From Paramarasmius palmivorus (Eukaryota; Basidiomycota; Agaricomycetes; Agaricales; Marasmiaceae), in the NCBI GenBank assembly GCA_037176845.1, contig JAYKXP010000017.1, positions 1 through 64,000 of the forward strand: a stretch of DNA of 64,000 bases, given 5' to 3'. Position numbers and translations under genes: made by a program. Below, piece by piece: positions 1-11,326 of the stretch (position 1 is the stretch's first letter; each line of letters opens with the position of its first letter). The notes under the pieces are model-generated. The model ran no database searches and was not told the DNA's origin. It saw only the letters and a list, made by a program, of their open reading frames with translations.

Positions 1-1250
1 GGTTTGGGAACTCGCGAGGTAGAAGCCTACTGGAGGAGGTGTCTTGGGGAGAGGCGCCACTGGTGGTGGGCAGAGGGAACGAAAATCAAAGTCCTAGAGA
101 AGAAAAAGAATTATTTAGAAAAGAAATCATCAAAGAAAAAACTTCATATGACATTACCTCAGTATTATGCGATGAGATCCTCTACCTCTTCTTCAGGGGG
201 GAGCAACTAGAAGGTTGCCCTTGGCCGTTAATAACTTTTGCTTGCAACGGCATATGGGCAAGACGATAGATCTGCAGGGATGACACCGATGGTAGGCTTA
301 GGGATCTCAAAACTCGAGTATCATCGTTGCAGTGTCTGCTGATACTCGCCGATAGCGGCCAGTGGTAGTCATATGAATGAAGAAAAATTATAGCAAGTAA
401 AAATACGATGTTGTACTTCTGGGGTACGAAGAGAGCCACAGCATACATGCCTCGGCGAGAGGGGGAAGACTTCTGCCTTGCGGTCGAAGAGGGCCTGAGT
501 TGTAGTACACTCGGAATGGCAACTTGATGAGCGCACGACCTGCGCTCGCTACATCCCTAACTGACGTTCGTATATCTCTTCGGGGGAGTAGTCGGAAGGG
601 GACGAGGAAGGCCCTGAGGTGGTCTGGCACGTTTGGGTTTCGAGACACTGGCTTTGGAGGCGCGAAGGGTTTCTTTCTGACAGGCTCAGGCATCTAGAAA
701 CAGAAAATTTAGAAAGAAAATGCCAAAAGAAAAGAACGAGGAATACGCACCTAGGATCAGCTCGTGGAAACGATTGATGAGGGGGAAAAGAAAGAAAGGA
801 TTTTGGGACTTGGTTCAACTTTGTGAAAGCTATATATCACATTCCGAGAATCCTGCTTCTATTCGTCACATCACTAAAGCGCTGAGTCATGAAACCGGCA
901 GTCACCGGCAGAAGTTCGATGACCCTGGAATAGCTATACCTGGCCGTTCTCCTATGAAGAAAATGTCCTAGGACATCGAAATTAGACGCCGAGGGATTAC
1001 CAGCTTTGGCGCGAGGGAAGCGCTCGAAGTCTATTTGGTCATAAGATCAATATGGAAGATGATTGCCGCTCGAGGAGGTTATGATAACCCCGGCATCAAC
1101 TGATCGCGACAACCTAACGCGGACAGAGTAAACTGACGCGCGCATCTCGAATACACCCAGAAAGAGGTTCATATGAACTATTACAGACCGAGGGCGGTCT
1201 AGATCTCACTTTCCCCTTTTTCCCCTTCCCTTTCGTTTGTTTGGGGGAGA
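1..1250 (+). mobile_element. Degenerate 3' internal part of an LTR retrotransposon
   Basis: No convincing gene is seen. Short open frames exist on both strands but none shows a recognisable domain and they overlap each other. The stretch ends in a pyrimidine-rich block followed by a purine tract (TTGGGGGAGA, 1241-1250), directly followed by TGTGAGGGTA. That arrangement, a polypurine tract next to a TG start, is what the 3' end of the internal region of an LTR retrotransposon looks like. The family is inferred only from this layout. Confidence 0.4.
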
Positions 1251-2298
1251 TGTGAGGGTACCAGAACGAAATCGCTGAAAAACAGTCATTTTGACACTAA
1301 TTGTTGTGTTCAGAATACGCACTAGTACATCGTACTAAGTACTATATGGACTTGGTAGTACTACTAGGAACCTAGTAGTGCGCATATGACGAAGAATAAG
1401 ATAGGTATGCGCTGCGTAGTGAATACTAGCTACGCACGCATAGACGTTGATGTCGTCGTTAGCCCTATATGATTGCGCTAGGATACGCGTCGAAACCTGT
1501 AGACCGTATCTATACTCTATTACCAGGCTGGAACCTTACGAGGACATGCTACTGTACATGGTAGACTTCCTAGTAGGTCATATGGCTATACTATACTTGC
1601 GCTATGGGACATATGAGATGGGATAGTGAACGAGGACCAACTACCACAGCGTAGAAGGACCCTAGGGGACGAATCAGAGCTATATACCAAATACGGTAGA
1701 AGCTGGAGGTGCGAGTCACCTCCGAGAGCAGAGTTACCAGGATTAGAAAGGTCCGAGTAACCGGGCCATCGATACGAGGACCATATGGAGGCTTAACAGC
1801 TTTCCATATCGATCGGAATATCCCTCGAGCTTCGAGTTGGGATTCCTACTGCTAGTACAGACACTAGTGGGGGACATGTAGTCCTATAACCAGGAAACAG
1901 ATAGGATTCTGTACCAGGACTGTCCTAGGACATAGAAAATATAATATAGAACTACAAAGGCATAGAGCCTACCTTCCTCGGATACGAATCCGAAGCGTTT
2001 CGGTCGAGATCGGACTCCTAGCAAGTTCCGAGCGGAATAACTATGTCCTAGCACCGATATCCGAAACGCACCACGCGGAACAGCGCCTCCGCGCGCCACT
2101 TCCTAGCAACCAAAAAGTAATATGACTCGCAGTCCTGCAAAATAGTGTCGAATTCCGACCAATATATATCCAAACCTTCCTTTTCTGGTAGATACTTACT
2201 TCATATGGACAGAATCCTCTCCTCGTTCTCGTTTCTTGCATAGTTACTATTACTTTATCGTGTCCACTTTCACTTATATGTAAAATATGTACGCTCGC

Positions 2299-2310
2299 GG
2301 GTATATAAGC
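2299..2310 (+). promoter_or_regulatory. TATA-like box within the putative LTR
   Basis: The sequence GGGTATATAAGC lies about 1.05 kb into the putative LTR, where a U3 promoter would be expected. This rests on the motif and its position only. Confidence 0.35.
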
Positions 2311-2562
2311 AGCAGGGTTTCCCCTAGGAAGCTCTCAAGCAATTACCCCGCTATATACGTAGCCCTAGTGCACCAATAGCAGAGTTCTTGACTTCTATCG
2401 TTGACCATAGAGGCGACGTGTGCTTAGAACAATAACTTAGAAAATAAAACCTTGAAAAGCCCTTCTCTATATTGAACTAGAGTCGTGAAATTAGAACTTT
2501 GAGATACCCATAGGACAGAGCTAGCGCGTCTAGTCTCTTGCATAGGATTGATTGTTTCTGGA

Positions 2563-2729
2563 CTAGTGTGGAGCCCCACTAGATCCCTCTTTTCACTTGG
2601 TGTGGAGCCCCACCAGTGTCGTTAAAGCTTAGTGTGGAGCCCCACTAGCTTATAGGTGGCCTGATTGTCGTGCTAGTTCGACTAGTGTAATCAGTGCCTT
2701 TGGTTGTCGTGCTAGTTTGACTAGTGTAA
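2563..2729. repeat. CTAG-centred short hairpin repeats in the LTR
   Basis: The unit AGTGTGGAGCCCCACTAG occurs at 2565 and 2631, and in a variant form (GTGTGGAGCCCCACCAG) at 2600. Each can fold (GTGG..CCAC, and CTAGTG..CACTAG for the two full copies). A second unit containing CTAGTTCGACTAG occurs at 2665 and again, with one base change, at 2704. They are direct copies of self-complementary units, typical of structured LTR sequence. Confidence 0.7.
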
Positions 2730-3080
2730 CCATAAGCCTTCATAGGAACAATAGGTCTTTACCCTTGTTGGGTTCGATAGGTTATTTTGCGTCATAGGAA
2801 CGTATAGGAATAGTTATAGATAGGTTTATAGGTTGGCTCGCGTTGTCTTGATCATATCGAGACTATATTATCATATTACATTGTTTCATTCATCGCTCGT
2901 ACACTTCCCTTGTGTCCTAGTGATTTGTAGACGTTCAACTAGTGTGCTAGTTGATTTCTTGTGTCGATTGTACGGATCCTTTGACAACGTCGAACCCCGC
3001 TCGCACAACTTGGCATATTATTTCGCTCGTTCACAAGCGTTTTATAAGCCTCACACCGTGGAGAACACCGACATAGGCGA

Positions 3081-3649
3081 CTGGTATATCACAACCTCGT
3101 TTCGCCATCTCAACCATCCTGAATAACTGAATTAGTAGTGTCCTTGGATAGTAAGACATACAGCCTAACCTGAACATGGCTTCGAAGTCGAAGGTTTGAG
3201 CTTGGATATCAACCCGATGTTTCAGCCGGCGGTGTAGGGATTTTGTAAAGGCCAGGGATAACTCAACCGGGAGACCTTTACAAAGGCCAGCGTTAAACGC
3301 TCTGTTCGCCCGGGGGATAACTCGGCTGCCCTTCTCTGGGGCATGCTGCGCCGCCGAAAGCCCTAAAAACATGGCTCCCGGACTGTATTTAGCAGGGCCT
3401 ACAATATCCAGAATATTTTCACTTATTTCCTACCAATTTGGCACCATGTCGTACTGCCGGATAACCCGGGAGTCTGCTGGAAGTTACCAAGTCGTTCAAA
3501 ACCTCAATTTCCGACTTCACAACCAAGCTCCAACCAAAAATCTAGTATTGATTCTGCTGTGTAACCCAAATACAAAGGTGAATATCAGTATCAGACACAA
3601 AAAAGAAGCAAAGCCCAAGAAACATCGGCCATCCATGTCATAAAACACC
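3081..3649. other. Non-coding stretch with an inverted repeat
   Basis: No gene found. TTTGTAAAGG (3242-3251) is mirrored by CCTTTACAAA (3275-3284), giving a 10-base stem, and GGGATAACTC occurs twice nearby (about 3255 and 3313). This is probably transposon debris or the flank of the KDZ cassette. I looked for a terminal inverted repeat matching the far side of that cassette and did not find one. Confidence 0.4.
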
Positions 3650-6600
3650 TCAAGAACGACGCTTGCGACCTCGTTCCGCCTGTTTCGTTTGCGAAGTTAA
3701 ATTTCTGTGGTGCCGTTTGGTAGACAGTTGCATAGCCGATGGTGGTGGCGAGAAATTCCGTTTGCAAACTGACTTAGAGAGTGGTACTGTTGGTGGAGGA
3801 GTGGCAAAATGTGAAGGTGTGGGTGTAGCTTCCGGAATTCTAACACACATTTATCAGCCATAAGAAATAGACAATGATGAAGAAGACTTATGGTGCAATG
3901 AAAAGGCCTGCTAAAAGTAGATGAACACATTTTGTGGCCTCGTACCAAAAGCCAGCCTTATCCTGTGCACCACCAACATCGCACCACCAACAAAGTGCGA
4001 CCAGGAGTAGCACCACCCCAGACGTGCCCGGACAGACCAACGAACTGAAATCGCCATCTCCAGCTGCACCAGATGGAAGAAGACAATTTTTCACATCTTT
4101 TTCCATCCACTCCGGCGAACATTCATTCAACCAAACCCAAAATTGATTCCTGATCTCCCCTAGTACGACCTCGGAAGGAGGCTTTGTCATCCTGGTTCGA
4201 TGCGCCTTAAACCAGTATTTGAGACCTTCAACGCGATGTTGCTGCGAAATCGAACTATGTTCGAGAACATCGTTCCACCTTTCTTCAACCATGGCCATTA
4301 TCCAGAGATATACGCAATCCAAAAACTCTTTCGGCCTCTCCGTCGCATAGCCAGGAGGAATCAGCATAAGGAATTCGGCATACGTCCGAACCCACTCAAT
4401 CTCACAAGCCTCCAGAGGATAGTAACTATCTCCAATTCCACCGGTCTCAACATCAGACCAGGCAGAACGGAATGCTTGGTCTTCTTCATCATCGTCATCA
4501 GAGGATACGTCGGCCAAGGGAGATGGTGCATTTGAATGAACTCCAGGTTCGTCGGCTGTCTCTGACGACTGCTGGGATGTGTCCGTTGGAGGCACTGAGC
4601 ATGTGGATGTCAGTAGAGGGAGTAATATTGGATCAGGAGGGGGTTGTGAATTGGAAGATAGATCCGTAGTGGCTAAGTGTTCTCCTGAGGGGTTGCTATC
4701 TTCGGACCTGTCTAGTGGACCAGAGATCAGAGTTGGAGAAGGGAAAGGACCTGGTAAAGACAGAGATGGGATGGCGTTTGAATCGTGTACCGAGGTCAAA
4801 GTAGTCTCTGCCAAGTTATTCGAAACACGAGCACCGTCGTTGTCATTGTCGTCGAAGCGATAAAAACCAGCAGTGTTCAACTGGGGTGTAGAGGAGCGAG
4901 TTCCTTGGACAGCTTGAGCCTATCAAAAAAGAGTTTGAGCATTTCAAGTTAAAAGTCACCATAGTAATACATACCTTAATCAAGTGTAATGATGACCTGG
5001 TAGGTACTTGGGGTTCCTTGGGACCGCCCTTTCCCTTTCCCTTCCTCTTGTGCTTCGGTAGAGGCTTCTGAAGGAAAGGCATCTCTTCGGGCGGGATTTC
5101 GGCCATAAGAGCCAGCAGCGTTTCACGATTCTGCGCAATATTATCTGCACGCTGTCTGTCGTATGCTGAGGTTGGAATGCCTGGTTTGCAAAGCCCTATG
5201 AGAAGCTTTGACTGTCGACCGTTCTCCTTCTCATCTTCGGACGGTGCCTCGTCGTCAGAAGGTGTCTCGTCTCCAGAAGGTGTATCATCCTCGGATAACG
5301 TCTCGTCTCCTGAAGACGATCCGGACGATGAAAGCTCCTCCTCCTCTGAATCGTCCAGATCCTCATCTTCTTGGGACTGCATCTTCCTTCGCCGTTTCTT
5401 GTCCTTGGTGGAACTAGAAGACTCGGCAATGTTGGTTGAGGTAGCAGCATTGGCTGTAGAAGCAGCATCGTTGTTTGAGGAAGGATTGTTGACGTCGATT
5501 GCTGACTGGTTTTGCTCAAAGGTATGGATGGCACGAGACCATGAGCACCACTTCCTTCCAAAGTCTTTGTATTCTTCAACCCGGTACTTGTCCCACTCTG
5601 GTGCACCATCTGGAATCGAAAACATGCTCCAGGAAAATATCAGCAAAAATTGAGTATCTAAATAACGAAAGAAAACTTATGATAAAAATTCATACTTTTC
5701 TTCCTGATCAACAATGCCTTTGTAGCGACCGACAGTAAGCATGATGTTGAGTCCGGTGTATTTCTGCAACAGGTGAAGCAAAGGCTGGATAGTACGAGGG
5801 AGATTTGAACGGCAACTTTGAACAACATTAGTAAGTAATTCGCAGATATAAAGAACGCTACTCACATAGCTTGGCTAGCCTCAGTCACATTTGAGGATGT
5901 CTGCTGGACCTTCTGGGATGATTCGTACACCTCGAGTAACATTTTGTGCTCTGAATCGATTTCCAGCTCGAGAGTAGCCTTCTCCTCCTCCGAGAGGTTG
6001 TCTATGACTGTCTTTGCCGCGTCCATACGACAACGAAGTCGATCCTCCTGACAAGTCTCCTTTGAGAGACGTAAGACACGTTCATGATACATAGGATGTG
6101 TTGCCACATAGTGTCGGAGTTGTCGACGCCGGGGACGTTCAGGAACATCGTTCAACTCGCTGAGGAGTGACGAAAAGGGGTTTTGAGTATCTTTGTCCAC
6201 AATTGTTTCTTGGTATCTGAACCAAGCTTAAACAGTCTACAAGAGAAAATAAATTAGCCAAGGCAGAAATCATGATGAAAGACAACATACAGAAAGAAAT
6301 CGAGCCTCTTTAGAACGATCGTTTCTGCGGCGTTCTTGTTTCGGGCGTTTCTTCTTTTCATCTGGGGTCATAGCATCCCGTTGTTGCTGTGTAAGTGGTG
6401 ATAGGGCCTTGATCGTGTCTAGCGGTAGTTCGAAAGTCTCCAGAGGGAACCATGCCAACAACCCCGGCACGAAACTAGCGAAGAGCGATGTACGAGCTTT
6501 ACTTCGCTTCGGGAGACTGAGAAATAGAGGCAAAGCCTCCTGCAAGGCCTTGAGAGGCTCTCCAGTGAAGAAGCCGCGGCAACCCCGTGTGTCTTTCTCA

Positions 6601-6671
6601 GCTTTCGGACGTGTCGACTTTGATTTTCTTGTGCTGTTGGTCTTGGTCTTCTGAGTTCGTGCTCGACCCAT
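3650..6671 (-). CDS. Conserved basidiomycete protein with acidic serine-rich repeats, possibly broken
   Basis: Function unknown. The first exon (ATG at 6671) encodes a basic start (MGRARTQKTKTNSTRKSK) and a GFFTGEPLKALQE block; the second has WFRYQETIVDKD and a histidine/arginine-rich block; the next has LNIMLTVGRYKG; then comes a low-complexity tract (about 5230-5400) with repeated SGDET/SEDD units, and finally a C-terminal part with a WxxAYP-less acidic linker and a WW-containing segment. This layout resembles a lineage-expanded hypothetical family of mushroom genomes often seen near transposons (from memory). The best first intron (GTATGT at 6290 to CTTGTAG at 6237) is in phase but puts TAA at 6230-6228, just before AWFRYQE. 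The tail may read through to 3888, or splice to a proline-rich exon ending QAERGRKRRS at 3650. Confidence 0.55.
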
Positions 6672-7045
6672 TCTAGCTTTGGGAAAATCAGCGCAAAGTA
6701 GTGGGTGAAGTCGTTAGAGAACTTACAGAAATTTGGTGGCCAGACTTGGAAGGTAGGAAGGAGAAGGCGCTGGGAATTAACGGCAAACAGTTGGAAGCAT
6801 GTGTCCAGAAAAGATGCCCAATTTCGGGGGATTGGGCGACCAAGGACTCAGACCATGACTGACAAGACCCTGACTACAACGGAACACTCCGACCACAGCT
6901 TCTAGGCGGAGATCGTCGATGGTAGCACCTCGTGGCTCATGTCCAGTTCCCTGTAAGCGCGATGTGAATAATTAATTGGTGAAAATGAGATGATAAACTA
7001 ACAATTGTTCATGATATGACGTTACAAAAAATTCCTAGCTAGAAA
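6672..7045. other. Upstream region with an unassigned open stretch
   Basis: Lies upstream of the gene starting at 6671. On the minus strand a good acceptor (GCGCTTACAG, about 6955) opens a 57-codon frame that begins GTGHEPRGATIDDLRLEAV and stops near 6780. It could be a lost terminal exon of the gene on its right, or an untranslated exon of the gene on its left. No domain is recognised and I do not call a gene. Confidence 0.3.
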
Positions 7046-8093
7046 TTATTTGGAATGAATCCGGATGTAACCACGACGCGCTTCGGTGGCTGATTTCGTG
7101 ACAAACATGTTGGCCTCAGTGAGGAGTTGACGATGCTCCCACATTGCCCAGTACGCCCTTTTCCTTGGAAAATTTCAGTGCCGTTTCTGAGTGATAGTTA
7201 ATAAAAAGACTTACAAACTATTAAATTCTTCCTCCTTCTCAGGAGTTACGATCCAGAATCTCCAGCCAGACCAGATCGGCAGAGCCTGTTGCTGGGAGTC
7301 GGCACTGGGCAGCGTGCCTAATTTCGGTGTCGGATTGGCGGCCTGCATATTGAACGACACAGTGTTGTTCTCGTGACTTGTGGCTGGCAACATTATCCGA
7401 CGCTTCTCTGTTTCCATGAGAGGGTTTCGATTAGTGGATCCCGGCTCCTGCCCCATTCTCTGTAGCTGTGCATGGTGATTCCATAGATCCGGCATGCCAA
7501 CCTTCCCTTCGACAATCATCGGGAACAATTTCTTCACCTCATGTACCAACACGCGTGCCTTGAATTGCTCGAGATGAACCAAGGCGTTATGGAGGGCTTC
7601 GTCCCTATTGATTTCCTTGATGTGCTCGACCAAATCAAACGCCCCTTCGTGTACATTGGCACAGTGTTCCCTGTAACGCTGAACAGCGAGGTCGAGCGTT
7701 TTGCATCACTCAAAAAAGACATCTGTGAGGTCAGGGTCGTTTGGGAATATCGCTTTCACATCCCTGAAAGACTTCATTACTACGACGTTTACTAAAAATA
7801 GTAGTTACTTATGTCCAAGACTGGTAGATTCCCTCTCGAAACCTCGGAGGTGCGATGTAATCCATCATGACATAGTAGCGTTTTGGAGGGGTGCTTTCTT
7901 GCGAACACTCGATGAGACACGGTGCACACCGATGCCTTTCCCAGGAATAATCGGCATCAACTATGAAGTTAATGCTCCGCACCGCTTCAACGACAGTATC
8001 GAGATTCCACGTTCTGTCGATGGGAGGAAAGAGATTGGCGTAGTCAACGGTGTCTCTGAAAGGCTCGACGGCATGATCTTGAGCTTCAGACAT
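7046..8093 (-). pseudogene. Conserved hypothetical protein, broken (mutated donor and in-frame TGA)
   Basis: Function unknown. Exon 1 runs from ATG at 8093 (MSEAQDHAVEPFRDT) to 7813, exon 2 is 7763-7215 and exon 3 is 7163-7046, ending IRIHSK. Joining 7813 to 7763 keeps frame (ACG, Thr), yet the base after 7813 is A, so the donor reads ATAAGT instead of GTAAGT; without splicing the frame stops at TAA. In exon 2 a TGA (7708-7706) interrupts DPDLTDVFFE and CKTLDLAVQRYRE. The acceptors and the second intron are normal. Two independent lesions in an otherwise well-formed gene argue for recent decay. Its start is 120 bases from the divergent small gene at 8214. Confidence 0.6.
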
Positions 8094-8213
8094 GACGGTG
8101 TGAGAGATAGCTGTGGTGTGGAAAAGATGCCAAAAAAAGAAATCAGTATCAAGTAATATTCTCGAGCATTCACATAAAAACTCACATAGCACAACGTGTC
8201 TTCAAGCCAGTAA

Positions 8214-8548
8214 TGTCTACCACCCAGTCTACTATCGAACCTTCTCCTCCTTCTCCAAGCATGCCGGCCCTGGTGCCAGAGAATGATCCAGCACCAATAG
8301 ATCCAGTAGTCCACGGGAATGTGGAAGCTCTGCAGAATGAGACAGTTCGAACAGTGGGGAGGTGAGTGAACTTGAATGCTTGTGTTGACAATGTTCTGAT
8401 GCGGTATAGTTCGTTGGTGAACAACAATGTGTTTGATAACCTTGTTCAAACCCGTCCTCGTTTCTTTGTTTACGATGTTGGCTGTCGTTGCAGTTGTGGG
8501 CATTGGAGGGATGAGGAGAAAGGAAGTGATTTGGCGCCAAGGCGGTAA
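8214..8548 (+). CDS. Small hypothetical protein (two exons)
   Basis: ATG at 8214 opens a serine/proline-rich start (MSTTQSTIEPSPPSPSMPAL). A well-formed intron (GTGAGTGA after 8361 to GGTATAG before 8410) joins in frame to an exon ending with a cysteine-containing tail (VYDVGCRCSCGHW) and TAA at 8548; about 95 residues. An alternative frame over the second exon would give one hydrophobic helix (LFTMLAVVAVVGIGG), so the true reading is not settled. It is divergent from the broken gene starting at 8093 and has no recognised homologue. Confidence 0.35.
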
Positions 8549-8615
8549 TCCAACAGTAGAGAGCTAGCGATGATGAATATATCGTTCTATTGATGAATAC
8601 GAAGGAGGTGGTAAA

Positions 8616-9210
8616 CTAAATGGCCAACTTCTGAGCTCTGCAATTCAGCATGAGGACTGAGTTACAGTTCATCGTACTCCAAACTCACCTTTGCACTCTA
8701 CGTTCTCTCTGCTTACAGGCTAATCTTTCTGCATTTTTCATCCTCCATTCCCCTTGAAGTTCCCTGTTTCGCTGCTTAACGACCTCCTGCTCTTCAGCAG
8801 GCTTCTCCCTGAATTCCTGACGTTTCCGAGTGGCATATGCGCGAGAAGACGAGCGTTTCGTCTCCTTGTTTCTACAACTTGGTCGATATAATTCATGAAT
8901 GAATTCGATTCTACTCACTTGGAGTAGTGCCTCGCAGCGCTAAGTCGGTTTTGCCAGCGCCGACGTCCAACCTTCTGAGCTTCCAGCAAAGACTTGAGTG
9001 ACTGCATGAACTCTTGATCCCTGGCCGTTTTGCCTGCACGAGCAAGCAAGAAGTTGATTTCTGCTTGACCGGTGAGGTCGAATCTGTGAGTGTTGTCAAG
9101 TTCCCGAGACAGAGGAGAGGAATACATGGGTTGAAGGTGTTTGATGATGATGGGAGGAGGTAAGATTCCGTTAGCGCCTGACAAGTTGATTCGCCGTGAG
9201 TAAGATCCAC
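8616..9210 (-). CDS. Small basic coiled-coil-like hypothetical protein
   Basis: Not recognised. Three exons with clean junctions: the first contains SGANGILPPPIIIK and ends HYSK; GTGAGTAG..GTTGTAG leads to a highly charged second exon (RKRQEFREKPAEEQEVVKQR) likely to form a helix or coiled coil; GTGAGTTT..ATTGCAG leads to the terminal AQKLAI and TAG at 8616-8618. The start is uncertain: 9184 and 9210 are candidates, and an upstream exon is possible. It lies just downstream of the TET/JBP gene in the same direction. Unlike its neighbours it shows no lesion. Confidence 0.45.
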
Positions 9211-9480
9211 AACAATTCTAGTGCATCTTTCAACTCTGTACGTGCAGCATCCTGTACAGTCAAGGTAATTAGTTCAGCTTGTTGATCTGTGCTTAAAGGC
9301 CTCTACGCCGAAGTTTCTAATCTAGGCAATGGCTTTCCAAGGCAGAGCAATGTATTTTCTTTATCCAGAAATTCGTTACATCGTCGTTTCTCGTTTATCG
9401 TTCCTGTGAAGGCACATCGTACAATTCACATGTATTATACGATTCAAGTAAGTAGCGAAAAGTACAGCATCTACTACCTA

Positions 9481-11326
9481 CTACGTGGTGAATTTTACGG
9501 ATCCTGTCTGTAATTCATCTAACGTCAAAAACAGGTTAAGACCCCGCACCCAGCGCGAGTCCTTCTGCTGTGCATCTCTGACTGCCTGTTCCGTCTTCTG
9601 GTACGCCCCTTCCAGCTGGAAACCATGCTCGACCCATCTAAATAATCCTCCAGACGAATATGTGGTAAAGGAGAACCGCTCTTCGCCATCTTGAATGGCA
9701 GTATTGAAATGGCAGCAAACTGCCGAAGGTATGAAAATGATGGCACCAGGCGGGAATTCAATTACGAGCTTCATTTCCCAAAGGACAAGATGCCCGCCCT
9801 TGGTGTAGTCAAATTCACCCAGTGCGCATATTGCGCACCATCCGAAGGCTAGATTTTTAGTGTCGCGATGGGGGAGACAGACGGTTCGAGGGCCAAAGTT
9901 GACGGTGAAACAGGCAAACGGGGAGTTGTCGAATGGGCGATACAGTCGTTCGTCTGATGAGAGAAGGAGCCCCATAATTTGGACATAGTAGAAGAACAAG
10001 TGCGGGGCCCAAGCCAAGAATACGGCTAAGAAGCGAAAATGAGCATCGAGATAGACTACTCGTAGGGAAGGACTTACATGTCATGAACCCGACAATGCGT
10101 TGGAAGGACTTATGAAGGCGAATTTGATCCATGACTTTCCGATTGTTGACACCCAAATCGCTTAAGACCTGAGGCTTCTGGAGATCTGTATTAGCTACGT
10201 TATGTGTTCGGATGGCTTGTACGTACCTTCTGTCCGTTGCCAACAGAAATACCATAATGCAAGGCACTAATGTCACCTCGCGAGCGACTTTTACCATTGT
10301 TATGGGGCCTGAATCGGCATCTGGGACGGAGTGACCTCAGAACCTCAGCTGCTTCTTTGCAACACGTCCCCCAAGTCGGATCACCGTGAGGACCAGGCGC
10401 GATAATGACTATGATCTTTCCAGTTTCCCGACATGGTACATAACGCGTAGCTCTGCAAGAAGGTCAACTTGCTGCTATTAACCAGAATGACAAAGGACTT
10501 ACCCAGGCAAAAACTTCACTAATTCAAAGCTTTCTGGGCCACCGTGGACCAGGTCTTCAAGTCGGTACGTGTGAGCCTCTGGAAGAGTACCAGACTTAGC
10601 GACGTATCCGCTAGCTGCCGGTGGTAGCAAGGCAGGGTTGAGCTCCTTTGTCGGAACAGCCAACTCGAAGATACGGGGATCCGGAGAACATTGTGAGAGG
10701 GCTCGTTCATTGCTACAGAGCAAGATGAGTCTCAACTTCCGTTTCTTCGCCCGGTTCGAATGACTGTGTTTCTGGTCTTGCGGCCGCTTCTTCCGTTTGG
10801 GCCTAGAGGTCGATGCATACGATTCGGAGATGGGTTGGGGTAGTGACGTAGCAGTAGCTGGCTCCGGTATAGGTGTAGGAGCAACAGTAGGTTCAAAACC
10901 TGCCACGCTAATATGGGGTTCCGGAGAAGGAGAGCGAGAGACACTTGGGCTGGAAGGTGGGGTAGTCAGAGGAGAGCCTAGTGGGTCTGGGCAATCACGA
11001 GTAATGGAATCGTAAATAAGCCTATCCAGGCAAGCGTTGGTTGTCGTCAGGTAAGGCGAGTAGAGGTTGCCACTTCGAGTCTGTTTAACGCGTCAGATTT
11101 CAGTACTCAGATACTGCAAGATCAAACGGCTCACTGTTCGGACACCAAAAAGATCCTGTAATGGTTCTGTAAATTTAAACATCAGATTTCGGCATAAACA
11201 ACTAAAAGCAGAATGTTGGATGAATGTGGAATGGGGTATACACGGGCGCTCGCGCGAAGGTAGCGTAATCCCTGTCAGAGTTCGCCCTTCTGTATGGTGA
11301 GTGCTGTTCCCTGTTGAGTACTGCAC
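9481..11326 (-). CDS. TET/JBP-family 2-oxoglutarate/Fe(II) dioxygenase
   Basis: TET/JBP proteins oxidise 5-methylcytosine or thymine in DNA using 2-oxoglutarate and Fe(II), presumably in the nucleus. The catalytic core is complete: LPHRDTKN gives the metal-binding His and Asp (His codon 9870-9868, Asp 9864-9862), GGHLVLWEMKLVIEFPPG and IFIPSAVCCHFNTAI give the distal His (9711-9709), and RFSFTTYSSGGLFRW the 2-oxoglutarate Arg (9778-region by order, codon 9678-9676). Upstream are LGVNNRKVMDQIRLHKSFQR and a basic, serine/proline-rich N-terminal part (RPKRKKRPQDQKHSH, nuclear-localisation-like). Introns from about 11083 onward are all in phase with standard ends. The first exon is uncertain: an upstream piece (FTEPLQDLFGVRT) can be joined through GTGAGC..AAACAG, but the start codon is not settled. 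Divergent from the KDZ transposase. Confidence 0.85.

Larger units (their letters stand above)
1251..3080 (+). mobile_element. Probable LTR, Ty3-like, 5' end clear and 3' end uncertain
   Basis: Begins TGTGAGGGTA right after a polypurine tract. The interior is rich in CTAG, has a TATA-like GTATATAAG near 2301, and carries short hairpin repeats at 2563-2729. Around 3082 a TGG-initiated stretch could be a primer-binding site, but I could not find a matching CA end or a second LTR copy, so the right end is approximate. No protein is encoded; the minus-strand frames at 1884-2241 look accidental. Confidence 0.4.

Noticed and set aside
388..818. Overlapping minus-strand frames that look like gag-type sequence
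   Set aside because: No domain can be recognised, they overlap each other in different frames, and they oppose the inferred element direction.
1884..2241. Minus-strand frames inside the LTR
   Set aside because: Composition follows the LTR repeats and no protein motif is present.
5177..5653. 158-codon plus-strand open frame rich in serine and glutamate
   Set aside because: It is the antisense of the acidic Ser repeat in the minus-strand gene; low-complexity codons keep the other strand open.
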